NCBI RefSeq assembly: GCF_029633865.1
Contig: NC_079213.1
Location: 101,085,193-101,149,192, forward strand
Length of the DNA stretch: 64,000 bases
Direction of reading: 5' to 3'
From: Lampris incognitus
Taxonomy: Eukaryota > Chordata > Actinopteri > Lampriformes > Lampridae
The notes beneath the pieces were generated by a model. It did not search any database and was not told where the DNA came from. It worked only from the letters and a program-made list of their open reading frames with translations. How positions within the stretch are numbered: position 1 is the stretch's first letter; each line of letters begins with the position of its first letter. A program made the position numbers and the translations under genes. This document shows positions 11,567-25,839 of this stretch, in pieces.

Positions 11567-13060
11567 TTGGTCCCAGGGGAGGGGTCAGACTAAGAGTGAT
11601 TCCCAAGAGACCCAATGAAAGTAAACCAGTAGAGCTACAGCACCTTGCTTGGAAAAGGGAAACTGGGGCCCCCTCCTGGAGCCAGACCTGGGAAGGGAGC
11701 TCGCTGGCAAGCGTCTGGTGGCCGGGTCTTGTCCCACGGGGCCGTCTGGTGGCCGGGTCTTGGCCCATGGGGCCCAGTCAGGCCCAGCCTGAAAAAACAA
11801 CATGGAGACACCACCCCGTAGACATGCGGGGATGAGCATTGGGGTAGGGTGCAATGCAGGCCGGGTAGCAGGCAAAAGTGGGGGACTGGGGCATGCCAAC
11901 TTCTGGCATCGCAGATTGGTCCTCGGGATGTGGAATGTCACCTCTCTGGCAGGGAAGGAGCCTGAGCTGGTGCGGGAGGTGGAACTGTACCGCTAGAGAT
12001 ACGTAGTTGGGGTCACTGCCACAAGAAGTATGGGCTCTGGTAACAAATTCCTGGGGAGGGGCTGGACTCTTTACTTTTCTGGAGCTGGCCAAGGTGACAG
12101 GTGCTGAGCGGGTGTGGGGATACACACAAGTCCCCCGGTTGAGCGCCGCCGTATTGGAGTTCTTCCCGGGAATGAGAGGGTCGCTTCTATACGACTGTGA
12201 GTCGGTGGGGTGAAGGCTCTGACTGTTGTGTGTGCTTATGCACCGAATAGCAGTTTGGAGTATCTAGCCTTCTTGGAGTCTCTGGGTGGTGTCCTGGATA
12301 GGGTTCCACCTGGGGACTCTATAGTTCTGCTGGGGGACTTCAACGCTCACGTGGCCAATGATGGAGAAACCTGGAGGGGCGTGATTGGGAGGAACGGCCT
12401 TTCTGATCGGGACCTGAGTGGTGCTTTGTTATTGGACTTCTGTGCGAGTCATGGATTGGCCAAAAAAAACAAAACACCATGTTCAAACATAAGATAGTTC
12501 ATAAGTGTACTTGGTACCAAAACACCTTAGGCAGAAGATCGATTAAATAGACTTTGTGGCTGTATCATAAGATCTGCAACTGTATGTTTTGGACACTCAG
12601 GTGAAGAGAGGAAGAGCTGTCAACTGATCACCACCTGGTGGTGAGTTGGATCAGTTGACGGGGAAGGCTGCCAGACGGACCTGGCAAACCCAAACATGTA
12701 GTGAGGGTGAACTGGGAACATTTGGCGGAGGACCCTGTCTGTGAGGTCTTCAGCTCCCACCTTCAGAAGAAGTTCTCGTGTGTATCACGAGGGAGGCTGG
12801 GGACATGGAATCTGAGTGGGCCATGTTTAAAGTCTCTATTGCAGATGCAGCAGGTAGGAGCTGTGGTCATAAGGTCATCGACACCGGCGGTGAGGCAAGC
12901 TGTCAGGCTGAAGAAGGAGGCCTTTTGGGCTTGGTTGGCCCAGAAGTCTCCTGAAGCAGCAGACAGGTACTGGGAGGCCAGAAAGGCTGCGGCTTCCGCG
13001 ACCAAAAACTTGGGCGTGGAAGGAGTTCGGCGAGACTATGGAGGAGAACTTTCAGTTGGC
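11567..13060 (+). mobile_element. APE-type LINE, 5' part (5'UTR and endonuclease)
   Basis: Same family as 2945-4112. The 5' GC-rich leader has a tandem duplication of gtctggtggccgggtcttg (11721-11765). The endonuclease is visible as [57 protein letters not shown] and LSTDHHLVVSW, broken by several stops and shifts. It ends in the region before RT. No promoter motif is evident. Confidence 0.85.
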
Positions 13061-13395
13061 CTCAGGGAAGTTCTGGCAAATCATCCAGAGACTAACTTAA
13101 GTTTCTGCCACAGCATCTCGATGGGGTTCAAGTCAGTACTTTGACTAGCTCACTCCTAAACCTTAATTGTGTTTGTTTTGAGCTATTCTAGGGTGGACTT
13201 ACTCTTGTGTTTTGTCCAACTGCATAGCCCAATTACACTTCAGCTTCAGATCATGGACTGATGACCGGACATTCATGGTTCCTTCAATGATGGCAAGTCT
13301 TCCAGGCCCTGAGGCAGTAAAGCATCCCTACACCATCATGCTACGACCACCATATTTAACTGTTGGTATGATGGATGTTCTTACGATGTAATCAG
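13061..13395 (-). pseudogene. Tc1-like transposase fragment
   Basis: On the minus strand the segment reads like Tc1/mariner transposase around its last catalytic acidic residues: TASGPGRLAIIEGTMN and DLNPIEMLW. It contains stops. It abuts the APE LINE without a visible duplication. Confidence 0.75.
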
Positions 13396-14599
13396 AATCA
13401 TAAATTATTTTATTGCCATGTGCATAATATGCACTTGGAATTTAGCTTGGTGTTGCTGGTACAGAGAATAAAACAAGATAAAATAAAAATAAAGCAAAAT
13501 AACTACGTGAAAAAAAAATATTCAAAAGCACACACTCATACTATGTATATGTAGGTTTACCTGTGGGTTGGTTTATTTGTGTTTCCATCTGCCTATGAAT
13601 CCCTCTGTGTGTGTGCAGGGGGGTGCATGTGTGTTTCTGAGTCTGTGTGATGTGTGAATGCATTTGTTTGTGCATGTGTGTGTTTGAATGCCTATGGCGT
13701 TTGCCATTGCAGCTGTGAGTGTGGGTCTCTGAGATTACCTATCCATGTCTGATCATCCGCTTCAAGGAGCAGGGCCATAGTTAACTTGTCAATGCGTTGT
13801 CTTAAATCACAACCACTTTACCTATGCTAATCTTTTCTGTTCATTTTAAGCAGACATGACAGCAGACCAGAAGTAATGCACCCAATAAAGTGCAAATTGT
13901 TCACATTTGTCAGGATGTAAAAAAAAAAAAATTAAATGGAGAATTTTCTCTGTTTATGTTACATGGTGACACAATAATTCATTATGCTACTTCTGATTAA
14001 CAGTGTGTCAAATGATAGTGACTTGTAGAATATACATTTGGTTTCATAAAAATCATGATATTGTGTCCTGCCTGTCACAGTTTTTACGTTGCAAAATGTA
14101 TTGTATCATGGCTGTTCAATTAATTTACCTTTTAACATTTTATGGAGACAATTCAGACAATCTTCAAGCCGGAGTAAAACTTAGCCACCCATGGTGCAAT
14201 GAAACCTATTCAAGAGGGGTGTTAACGTCCAATGATCCTTCCCTCTGACAAAGCCTATAATGGCCACTATAAACAGACAACAACAAAAACATGTTGGAGC
14301 TTTTCTGGGCATTGTAATGTGGCTGAAAAACAGAAAATTTGGTCATTATCTGAAATTGCCTGCAAGGTGATACGGGATGTATTTAGATCAAAAACAAGAG
14401 TCAGTACTTGAACATGGGCCACTCTGCCACCATTTACTTCTGGGAGTAATTGTTAATGGACAGCAAAACAAGACGAGTACATTCTGTTTGGTCCAAAATC
14501 CTTTCAGGTCTCGTTAGGAGTCCTCTACAATGCTACCAAAATACACCATGTATTTTCACCTGCATACTCACCCAATTTAGCGTAGATAACTTAATTATG
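13396..14599. other. no gene recognised; GT-rich patch
   Basis: 13386-13450 resembles a LINE 3' tail on the minus strand (aatcagaatc border). 13590-13735 is GT-rich low complexity. The remainder is AT-rich with no supported feature. Confidence 0.45.
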
Positions 14600-15447
14600 A
14601 AACATTATGGAAAATGGCGGCGCGAACTCACCTTTGCGGCAGCCTCTCTCAGTTCCGACCATGCAGTGTCTTTATCCATGTCTACGTCTGTGTCTGAGTT
14701 TGTGTCATCGTGTGAAGAATTATGTCTGTGATCGTCGATTTCGTTTGATGGCTGAGAGAGCTTGGTCTGATGCGTCCTGTGGGCCGAGGGACCAAAGCCC
14801 TGCCTGGAGCTGCGCCCAAAGAGGAAACACCGAGGGCGGTCTGACAGGACGCGGACGCAGGGCTGGCTAAGCTAACTGCTAGCCCATGCAGACCGGCAGT
14901 TCCGATAACACTGAGGGCGGTCTGGCGGTGGCTTCGCCTAGCGTCAACTGTGCAGTGTTTTTGTCTGCGTCTGCGTTTGTTTCGTCGCGTGGAGTACGGG
15001 GGAGGTGTATCAAAGGTGTCTGGCTGGGAGAGCTAGCGTTGAATCGGGCCCAGGGACCACGGCCCCGCCTTGAGCTGCGCCCGAAGAGGAAATACCGAAG
15101 GCAGTCTGACTGGACGTGGAAGTGGGGCAGGCTAAGCTAACTGCTAGCTCATGAAGACCGACAGTTCCGACAGTCATCCTGGCTGGCGTTCGTTCTCTGG
15201 ACAGTGACATTTCTGGAGTGTGTTCCAAATTTACTGAATGGACTGTGCTGTTGACTGGTTTTTTTTCTCTTTCCGTTTTTGTATGTTTTTGGTGGTGTCG
15301 TTTTCTTTTGGATATGTGTTTTGTTTTTGTTTTTTTGTCTTTTGTGTTGCACTGCTGTGAGCTGAGAGAAATGAAATTTCGTCTATTTTGTGTATGTATG
15401 AAAGTACATGAATGAGATGACAATAAATTGATTCTGATTCTGATTAA
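14600..15447 (+). repeat. composite GC-rich repeat, copy 2 with LINE-like tail
   Basis: Starts around aaaatggcggcgcgaactc and ends gacaataaattgattctgattctgatt, the style of tail found on fish L2-type retroposons. Two internal units share the gctaagctaactgctagc segment. It is the only copy with the full 3' tail, which fixes the element's sense orientation as plus here and minus for copies 1 and 3. Confidence 0.75.
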
Positions 15448-15476
15448 CACTCTTAGGTCAACCTAAGAGTGTTAAT
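15443..15476. repeat. perfect 16-bp-arm palindrome
   Basis: attaacactcttaggt, a two-base spacer, then its exact reverse complement. It begins at the 3' tail of composite repeat copy 2. Confidence 0.9.
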
Positions 15477-15730
15477 GTTGCAGAGTGGCTCAGTGAGTGC
15501 ACCACTCTGATTTTATTTATGGGAGCTTACGGGGGATAATAAGTACTTGAATTACGATCCAAAACTGTATGAAACGCCAACCATGTACACATATATGATT
15601 TTTAAACCCTTTTCTATTACTTTTAACTCATTTGCTTTTGTTAATTTATTTACTCTATCACTTTTCTTAAATTTTGTGTTATATATGTCACAGTGAGCAA
15701 AAACAGTCTGATGGTTTCTTTGGTTTCAAA

Positions 15731-17547
<1,817 letters not shown>

Positions 17548-17940
17548 AGTCTCTCAGCCGCATCCTTCAATATGAAGGTTGTCTCACTGACTATCAAGCA
17601 GAGCATACACTAGAACTTCCTTGTCTGGTTCCATTGTCGTAGAGACAGACTGGAACAATTGATGAGGTATGAGTGCTACTCCTCTCTTGAACAACTCGGT
17701 TGGAGGTAGCTTGCTGTGTTTCTATTGATTTAGACTCTTGGTCTTTGTCTCCTTTGTTTTCATTTGACCTTTCTTGTTTGTTTCTTACTCCTTGTTCTTG
17801 GTCTTTCTTCCCACGATCTTGATGTAAGCATGTCAGGTGGCGTTTTCCACATGAGTCACACACACTCCTGGATGTACAAGCTTTGGAGTTATGGCCGATC
17901 TTAAGGCAGCCAAACATAACTTCTCCAGCTGTACAAACTT
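17548..17940 (-). pseudogene. BEL/Pao gag zinc-knuckle and protease start
   Basis: The frame 17594-17917 has CLKIGHNSKAC and CDSCGKRHLTCLH, knuckle-like cysteine-histidine clusters. The protease active site region (ALLDS) follows near 17600, then frames 17349-17606 and 17547 onward, with shifts near 17590 and 17450. Confidence 0.75.
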
Positions 17941-18088
17941 AACCCTTTCTTCAATTGGTTTTTCCATGATCTTGTGACATCTATAGAGAGTATGGCCTTT
18001 CTTCTTACAGAAAATGCACGTGATGCTTGTCTTCTCACTTGTACTCGTGGTGAAAGTCTTAGCACTGAAATTGTGATTTCGTTGATAC

Positions 18089-18613
18089 TTAAGACTGTTC
18101 TCGTTCTGTTGGCTTTGATCTTTTTTGGTCAGTTGGCTTTATTGCTTGTAATGATGTGATGGGCTTGCATGCAATCCGAGCCTCTATGTTGAGAAATCTT
18201 ACGAAGTATCTGAAGTCAGGGAACATTTTGTGTTCATCTTGATACATCATGACGGCTCTATTCCAACGTGAGCTCAACCAATCCAGTAGTTTGACAGCAA
18301 TCTTTTGGTTTTCCACACAGTCGTTGAGAGTTTGTAGACCTTGAACATATGGCATGGCTGATTCAACACTGCTAAGAAAATCTACAAACTCATGAAGATT
18401 TTCGCTGTCTTCGGGTCCAATTTTATGCCATGTGTGTATCTTGTCGTGGTATGACTTGGCAACTATGAATGGATTAACAGATCTGTCCTCAAGTATGTCC
18501 CAGGCAGCACGATAAACTGTTTCTGTTCCTACAAGGAAATGTCCTTCAATAGCTCTCTTGGCTGTGCCACCAACATACTTGCGTAGAAAGAAGAGCTTTT
18601 CTTGAGTTGGCAA
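18089..18613 (-). pseudogene. BEL/Pao gag core (DUF1759-like)
   Basis: 174 codons: LFFLRKYVGGTAKRAIEGH, AAWDILEDRSVNPF, LHEFVDFLSSVESAM and VKLLDWLSSRWNRAV. This is the capsid-like gag region of Pao elements. It belongs to the element that spans 20026 to 15961. Confidence 0.85.
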
Positions 18614-18619
18614 GTTCTT

Positions 18620-19120
18620 GTGATCAATCAGAGTACAGAAAGAAAGTTTCCAATTATTATACTTGAGAGGATCTCCTTTGAAGACCTCAGGTTCTGGGAT
18701 TGGAACTCAAATAGCTGTAATTGCTTCAGCAAGTGTTCTCAAAAGGTCATTGGACGCTTCATGAGAGGTAGTAAAGGTGACTGCTTGAGTGGTAGGAACG
18801 TGGGTGAATGGGGCTTGTCGCATGAGCAGAGGTGTAGTTGGAGTGGTGGCTTGATTCGCAGGAACTTGAGTGAATGTGGCTGGTTGTGGGACAGAATATG
18901 AGGTGTACATAGAGGGATATGGGAGAGAGGTTTTGGTGACTGTAACCTGATGTGGGTGATGGACTTGAGTGGGCTTGGCTTGTTGAGCAGGAAGAGCTTG
19001 GGAGACCGGTGCTTGTTGAGAGGGAAAGAAGGGGTCACTTAAAGGGTTAAGCGTGAGTGGTGGGTGGAGAGATTCTGAATAAACTTGCAGTCTTGCTTGT
19101 GCTGCATTGTGCCTTTTTAG
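18620..19120 (-). repeat. BEL/Pao gag linker, low complexity
   Basis: Proline-, threonine- and alanine-rich in the sense frame (repeated TTPLLM/QAPFTHVP-like units). It lies between the coiled-coil N-terminus and the capsid-like core of the same element. Confidence 0.6.
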
Positions 19121-20026
19121 TTACTCCAGCTGTTCCACTTCTTTCCTTTTCCCTTCCAGTTTCATTTTTCTATCAGGACTTTCTGCCATGAACTGAGCTC
19201 TTTTTTTAGCACTCTCTGCTTCAATTTCCCTTTCTTCAGCTTCTCTTTTAGCCTTTAAGATTTGATCTTCCACCTCAAGTCTTTGTATTTCTTCCACTTG
19301 TTGATGTTGTGCATTCATTATCTTTATCACCTCTTGTGTAGCCGCAACTTCAGCTGCTGCTTGTTTTGCACTCAGTGACAGGATGGAAGAGTGTCTGGAT
19401 GCTTTGGAAGAGGGTTTTGACTTACTGGTTTGAGCTGAGTAGACACTGGACACTGTGTTGTCAAACACTGACTTAGCATCAGGCCAAGGTATGTCTTCTG
19501 AATCATTACCGCTGCAGAAACGTTGAGCCCTTTTATTTGCAATTGTAGTGAATGCCTGGCATGCGTCATTCATTCTCCGAATGTCAGGTTCAGGACTTGA
19601 GATGGCTCTTATTTCGAGGTAAGTATTGTCAATGTCAACTTGGATGGTGTTGATTGCATTTACAACCTCATCAATCAGATCGGCAGCATCATTATTCTTG
19701 ATGGACTGTTTCAAGCCATTGATGTGATACTTCCATCGTCTGTACATCTTTACAAAATTCACGTTTAGATCGCTCAATTTGTCATCTAACAAAGCTTTTC
19801 CTTTGTCACTGAGCTTTCGTGTGCGTACGCCTCTTCTGATGTCAGGAGGCTGTTGTGTGTCATCCGCACCAACCTAAGATTGTGTGTCTTGTACTGTCAC
19901 TTCAACTTGCTCACAGGCATCAGTTTGTTGTGATAGGGGAGTCTGCTCTGCATCAGCATCTTCTTGAAGGTCTCTATGGGTGACCTCTTCAGTTGGCAGA
20001 ACAGTACTTTCTTTTGTGTGTAACAT
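19121..20026 (-). pseudogene. BEL/Pao gag N-terminus with coiled coil
   Basis: Gag appears to start at the ATG at 20024-20026, with an in-frame stop near 19876. The open part 19121-19792 (223 codons) has MYRRWKYHINGLKQSI and, from about residue 130, a long charged helix rich in Glu, Lys and Gln (EEIQRLEVEDQILKAKREAE), a predicted coiled coil. No LTR could be delimited upstream. Confidence 0.8.
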
Positions 20027-20029
20027 GTT

Positions 20030-21512
20030 AAATATTCATGGTGTTAAATGGGTTGAAATTTGAATGAAATGTATTCTGTTCTCTAAATATGTGCAAATAT
20101 GAAATTAAATGTTATGTTGAAAATGAAATGAAATGTAAATATAAATCCTTTGGATTACTTTTGCTTAACCTTTGCATAAATGCACATCAAACACTACAGT
20201 GTCATAATAACACACTTAGAATCAATGAGTAATACAATGGCAAATAATAAAGTGTAAATAATATTGGCACAGTCTAAATATGAAAAACTCACTTGTATGA
20301 AATTGTATACAATACTTTGACGTTAAACTTAAAATATCTTAGACTTTAATCAACTTGGAGAACGATTAATTTACTTACCTACTCAGTCTCTTTGATTCTT
20401 ACTGGATAATCAATTGCAGGAAAAAATTTCACTGTTGCTTTAAGGAAGAACACAGATGAAATGTCTGCGTGATAGAAACTTAATGGCAGTCAACAAGTAC
20501 TTGCGCTACTTTCAAGACACCCTCTTCAACGTGCTTGCTTGTGTAGCCTTGTCCACTTGCACCTTGGATTCATATGAAACAGTTCCAAATGTGGCACCTT
20601 CTTTTACCGCATGCGGCCTGCATGACATGCATGTGGCCTGCAGCTAGTCCGTCTTCATCTTGGAGCCTTCACCGATGCAGTGAAGTGTTCTACTATGCCG
20701 CCCATTGATTGGATGCAAGATCCCAGTTCTTTTTACTGATGTTTTATTTACACCATTGAACTAAAAGTGCAGACAGACAAAGAAAAAACAACATCAGCTT
20801 GTACAATCATAAGGAAACTAGCACTGCTTAGCACTGCAGCTAATACAGCTAAAGAAAACATAAGCTAATACTAACCACTTTAGCCTGCTTCTCAACCAAC
20901 GGCAGAGTTATCTTGGATATTCCTCCCAGGCAATCTTCTCAGTCCAAATACGATGCTTGAACATAAACTTTTCTTCAATCTTACATGCGCTCTATGTAAC
21001 TGTAGTGAAAAACTACAAAGCATAGAGTGACCAAAAAAAAAAAAGAACTCGCAAGGTTACAGTACTACTACAAGCGCTTCTTAGTTCTTGTGTGAAGTTT
21101 ACAGAATTAACGGGCACTACTTAGGGTTTTGAGAATGTCAAAATAAAGGCAAGTATTCCAAATAAAGCACATAGAACGGCTGCAATTACACTAGATGTTC
21201 TGTTAAAGTGATGAAGAAACTGTTGCCATGCAACCAAGTTGGAGGTATTTGTTAAGTGTCAATATAGCTACTGTAGCCAGGTGCCTTTTTTTCAATAAAA
21301 CCATGTTGCTGGAATGGAAATAATGCATTTCATTTTTTTATTCAGTGTGCAGAGGCTGTTCATTGTCTGGGGTCTGTGTTAGCAGCAAACCTAAAGCAAA
21401 AAGACATTAAAACTGTTAACTTCATTTGTTTATTTAGCTCAAGTCATATCGTCATCACAATATTCAACGATGTTATCGTACATCGCATGTTTTCCTAATA
21501 TCGTGCAGCCCT
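20030..21512. other. no gene recognised; possible BEL/Pao leader/LTR
   Basis: Sequence next to the gag start could be the element's leader and 5' LTR, but without a partner LTR this cannot be shown. 21440-21512 (atatcgtcatcacaatattc...cgtgcagccctag) looks like a terminal segment of a common fish DNA-transposon repeat. Confidence 0.35.
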
Positions 21513-21720
21513 AGATCCTCCCACGTGCTACGTCCCCCTGGTGAAACTCCTCACTGTCAGGTGAAAAGAAGCGGCTGGTAACTCCATATGTATCGGAGGA
21601 GGCATGTGGTAGTCCGCAGCCCTTCCCAGATGGGCAAAGGGGGTGCGCAGCGACTGGGACGGCTCAGAAGAGTGGGGCAATTGGCCGGATACAACTGGGG
21701 AGAAAAAGGGGGAGGGAGGA
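21513..21720 (+). mobile_element. SINE-B, 5'-truncated copy
   Basis: Contains gtgaaactcctcactgtcagg and ends with ggggagaaaaaggggg. The tRNA-like head is absent. Confidence 0.85.
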
Positions 21721-21721
21721 A

Positions 21722-22627
21722 CAGTCAGCTGGTGGCAGGGCCTTTTCCTATCGGGCTCCGTTCTTGTGGAATAACCTGCCTGCTGCCATCAGACAATCAG
21801 TCTGTTGAGTCCTTTAAATCCAAACTTAAAACTCATCTTTTTGCCTTAGCTTACAATTAGTTGCCTTTAAGTTGAGTGCTTCACAACCTGTACTGCATGG
21901 TGGTCTGTTTCTGTCTCAATTAATTTACCAACCACTGTTCTGCCAACGGGATTATAGCGTATAGATTATTGCAAACTGTTCTCTTCTCTCATGTGTCTTT
22001 TCTTCCTCTCTGAATGATGTCTTCTCTTTTCTCCTTTTCTGTGTGAATGGTGTGATGTGCGCCTCCCTTGTGTGCATGTGCAGTGGGTCCTCCTCCCAGG
22101 TCTCGATGGTGATGGTGGTCGCCCCCTGGATGTTGCTTGGCATCCCCCTCGTCACATTTTCTTTTTATCTGTCTTATAAATCTATATAATTTTGTTATCC
22201 CATTTCAATGTCATATCCTTCTCACTCTGAAGTGACTTTTTTTTTGTCTACATGGGGATGGTGGTCATGTGGCTCAGGTCCTGGGCTGTTACGGTGGTGT
22301 CTGGACACTGCTTGGCACCCTCCTCATCATTTTCTTCATAAGTTTTATTATTTCCATAATAATTCTGTTATCCTCTTTCAATGCTGTATTGTGTAAATTG
22401 TGTAACCACAACATTCATTGCACGTTGTCCATCTTGGGAGAGAGATCCCTCCTCTGTTGTTCTCCCTGAGGTTTCTTCCCATTTTTTCTCCCTGCTAAAG
22501 GTTTTTTTTAGGGACTTGTTCCTTATCTGATGAGAGGGTCTAAGGACAGGATATTGTGTTGCTGTAAAGCCCGCTGAGGCAAATTTGTAATTTGTGATAT
22601 TGGGCTATACAAATAAAAATGACTTGA
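21722..22627 (+). mobile_element. L2-like LINE 3' end
   Basis: Opens with the C-terminus of the RT protein (SFKSKLKTHLFALAYN), followed by a long 3'UTR that ends gatattgggctatacaaataaaaatgacttgacc. The same 3'UTR recurs inverted at 35310-35475. Confidence 0.8.
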
Positions 22628-22689
22628 CCTTCAGCACATATACTTCACATCCTAAAAAAAAACCATCTGATTCAATCCATGTACCTCCA

Positions 22690-22860
22690 GCAGACCCACA
22701 CAGCATCAATCAATAAATCAATCAAGTTGCATTTTATATAGTGCTTTTCTAGCTGCAACAGCCACTCAAAGCGCTTTACAAATAATATAAATACAAAACT
22801 TCAAATCACAATTACTGAAGGTTATGTTTCCAAAGGATTACAATTCTAAACTAATTGACC
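22690..22860 (-). repeat. LINE/SINE tail fragment
   Basis: Carries atcaatcaataaatcaatcaa and gcactttacaaataata-like sequence typical of 3' tails of fish retroposons in reverse orientation; a related tail is at 31249-31310. Confidence 0.5.
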
Positions 22861-22987
22861 TTCCTACACACAGCCGTATTAATTTACACAGGGATACACA
22901 GCTATATTCATTTACAATGGGTAAGGTCTGCAGGGCGGCTGCGTCTTCAGCTTCTTGCTCAAGAGTTCATCAAAAAGGATGAATCCT

Positions 22988-23430
22988 GGGGCGTCCGGGT
23001 AGCATGGTGGTCTTTTCCGTTGCCTACCAACACAGGGATCGCCAGTTCGAATCCCCGTGTTACCCCCGGCTTGGTCGGGCGTCCCTACGGACACAACTGG
23101 CCGTGTCTGCGGGTGGGAAGCCGGATGTGGGTATATCTACTGGTTGCTGCACTAGCGCCTCCTCTGGTCAGTCGGGGTGACTGCTCGAGGGGGAGGGGGA
23201 ACTGGGGGGGAATAGCGTTAGCCTCCCACGCGCCACGTCCACCTGGTGAAACTCCTCACTGTCAGGTGAAAAGAAGCGGCTGGTGACTCCACATGTATCG
23301 GAGGAGACATGTGGTAGTCTGCAGCCCTCCCCGCATCAGCAGAGGGGGTGGAGCAGCGACCGGGACGGCTCGGAAGTGTGGGGTAATTGGCTGGATACAA
23401 CTGACAGTTGGGGAGAAAAAAAAGGGGGGG
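22988..23430 (+). mobile_element. SINE-B, near full length
   Basis: The head gggcgtccgggtagcatggtgg and the RNA polymerase III B-box-like sequence agttcgaatcc are followed by the approximately 350-bp body and a ...ggggagaaaaaaaagggggg end. Confidence 0.88.
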
Positions 23431-23757
23431 TGAATCTTGTTCTTTAACATTTCAGACTCTCAACCCCCTTCAGTCAAACAACCATGTGGAACATCCATGT
23501 TCCCCCGCCTGATGCTCATACGTATGTGTATCTTCATTATATATGTTAGCATGCAACAGTCACATACTGCAAAGCGTATGAACACCATTCAGCGTCATGG
23601 AAACAATGTGATGTTATCTGAAGGAAGAAAATAGGAGATGGGCATTGAACTCTTCACACCTTATCATGTGTTAAGGCATTGTTCTCAAATGTTTGCATGA
23701 ACACATGAACCCAGCCACTGAGGATGCACAAGCCAGAGTATTCTTAGTGCCGGTCGC

Positions 23758-24076
23758 AAGCTCAGCTAAATGGGAAGGGTTGCATCAGGGAGGGCATACA
23801 GTGTAAAATCTTTGCCAAATCAAATACGCGGCTCATAAATCTGATTTCCATACCGGATTGGTCGAGGCCCGGGTTACCAATGACTGCCACCAGTACTGCT
23901 GACCAGCAGGGTGCCGGTGGAAATGATGCTACTGTTGGGCAAGGAAGGAGAGGGGGAAGGCATGTGCAGAGGCAGCAAGAGAGGGGGAAGGGTAGGAGTG
24001 TGGAGGTGAGAGTCTGAACTTTGAATGTTGGCACTATGACTGGTAAAGGGAGCGAGCTGGCTGATATGATATAACA
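23758..24076 (+). mobile_element. RTE LINE 5' fragment (leader and endonuclease start)
   Basis: Leader blocks (gtcgaggcccgggttacc, gggtgccggtggaaat) precede a reading TLNVGTMTGKGSELADMI, the first motif of the RTE apurinic endonuclease. A stop lies just before it. Only the 5' end is present. Confidence 0.75.
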
Positions 24077-24151
24077 TGCATGGACACACGCTCACGCACA
24101 CGCTCACGTGTTTCAGCATGTGTGTGTCTGTGTTGACATACGTATATTAGC

Positions 24152-24158
<7 letters not shown>

Positions 24159-24220
<62 letters not shown>
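24159..24220 (+). repeat. (TG)n microsatellite
   Basis: About 30 uninterrupted TG units. Confidence 0.95.
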
Positions 24221-24221
<1 letters not shown>

Positions 24222-24369
24222 ATGCATGTTTGCATGTCTATGTGCGTGTTTGTGCCACATTCATTGTGCGTTAGGGACGTAATGCATATGCACTGTTTGG
24301 AAATGCACAGAATAATGAGCCTTAAGAAGATAAGAATGACATCCAAATTGTTTATTTATTTGGATGTTT

Positions 24370-24752
24370 TACTCCTTTTTTTGCCCCAATTGTACTTGGC
24401 CAATTATCCCATTCTTCCAAGCTGTCCCAGACGCTGCTCCACCCCCTCTGCTGATTCAGGGAGGGCTGCAGACCACCACATGACTCCTCCGATACATGTG
24501 GAATCGCCAGCCGCTTCTTTCCACCTGACAGTGAGGAGTTTCGCCAGGAGGACGTAGCGCATGGGAGGATCACGCTATTCCCCCCAGTTACCCCTCCCCC
24601 CTGAACAGGTGTCCCAACCAACCAGAAGAGGCGCTAGTGCAGAGACCAGGACACATACCTACATCCAGCTTCCCACCCGCACAGGGACTCGATCTGGCAA
24701 TCTCCGTGTTGGTAGGCAACGGAATAGACCACCACGCTACCCAGACGCCCCG
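24370..24752 (-). mobile_element. SINE-B copy
   Basis: Reverse orientation: tail (tttttgccccaattgtacttgg) at the left, head (cccagacgcccc) at the right. The B-box region is degraded (actcgatctgg). Confidence 0.85.
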
Positions 24753-24899
24753 CCAAATTATTTTTTTTATTTTTTTGCTCGTTTGTCTTTTAATGTGCAG
24801 ATCCATCTGTAAGTTTTGATCCGATGCATTGCTATTAAAAATACTGGGGGAAACATGAACATAGTTCTACACAAACTGGACCCAAATTCACAAAGTCTG

Positions 24900-25839
24900 C
24901 CAACTGCAAAGTACACAGTGCCATGAAAAAGTATTTGTCCCCTTCCTGATTTCTTCTATTTTGCATATTTGTCACACTTAATTGTTTCAGGTCTTCATAC
25001 AAAATGTAATATAAGATGAAGAGAACCAGATTTTTTTTTCAAAATTCTGTTTTTAAATGATAATTTTATTTAAGGAAAAGGGTTATTCAATGCCAAGTGA
25101 CCCTGTGTGGAAAAGTATCTGCCCCCCTTAGTTACCCAATCACCCAATTAAACGAAATTAATTGATTACTGGATTCAATTAGAGCAGACACACCGAGGCG
25201 TGATTACTGCCAGCCTTTTGAATCTAAACTTGACTCTTAAAGAACCTCAGCATCCATGTGACGTAGGCTACAAGGGCTCAACCAGCAGCACACTATGCTG
25301 CCATTAAAAGAAATTCCAGATGAGATGAGGGGAAAAAAAAGTTGTTGAGATATATCAGTGTGGAAAGTGTTACAAAGCTATTACTATGGCTCTGGGACTC
25401 CAGAGAACCACAGTGAGAGCCATTGTCTCCAAATGGAGAAAGCTTGGAACAGTGGGGAATCTTCCCAGGAGTGGGCAGTCTACAGAATTCCTCCAAGGAC
25501 ACAGCGATGACTCATCCAGGAAGTAACAAAAAAAACAACAACAAAAAACAAGAAAACATCTTAAGGTTCATGACTCAACAATAAGAAAGAGACCAGGCTT
25601 AAATGGAATTCGTGGGAGTGTTGCAAGGCACAAACCACTGCTAACTAAGGGAAACATTATTGCTCGTCTCAGATTATAAAAAAAATCCCACTGATGACCC
25701 CCAAGACTTCTGGGGTAATATTCTGTGGACAGAGTCAAAAGTGGCACTTTTTGGAAGACACTGGTCCCTTTATGTCTGGCGTAAAGCAAACACAGCATTT
25801 CACAATAAGAACATCATACCAACAATCAACCATGGCGGT
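24900..25839 (+). mobile_element. Tc1-like transposon, left part
   Basis: Starts in the terminal region (catgaaaaagtatttgtcccc) and runs into a decayed transposase: helix-turn-helix region near 25320-25500 and the catalytic core near 25690-25835 (PKTSGVIFCGQSQKWHFLED in a shifted frame). Interrupted at 25840 by SINE-B. Confidence 0.8.

Noticed and set aside
22855..23286. Repeated 60-150-codon frames across SINE copies (for example 22855, 24108, 41102, 45675, 63257)
   Set aside because: The same peptides recur only because the SINE-B sequence recurs. They carry no start, splice or domain context.
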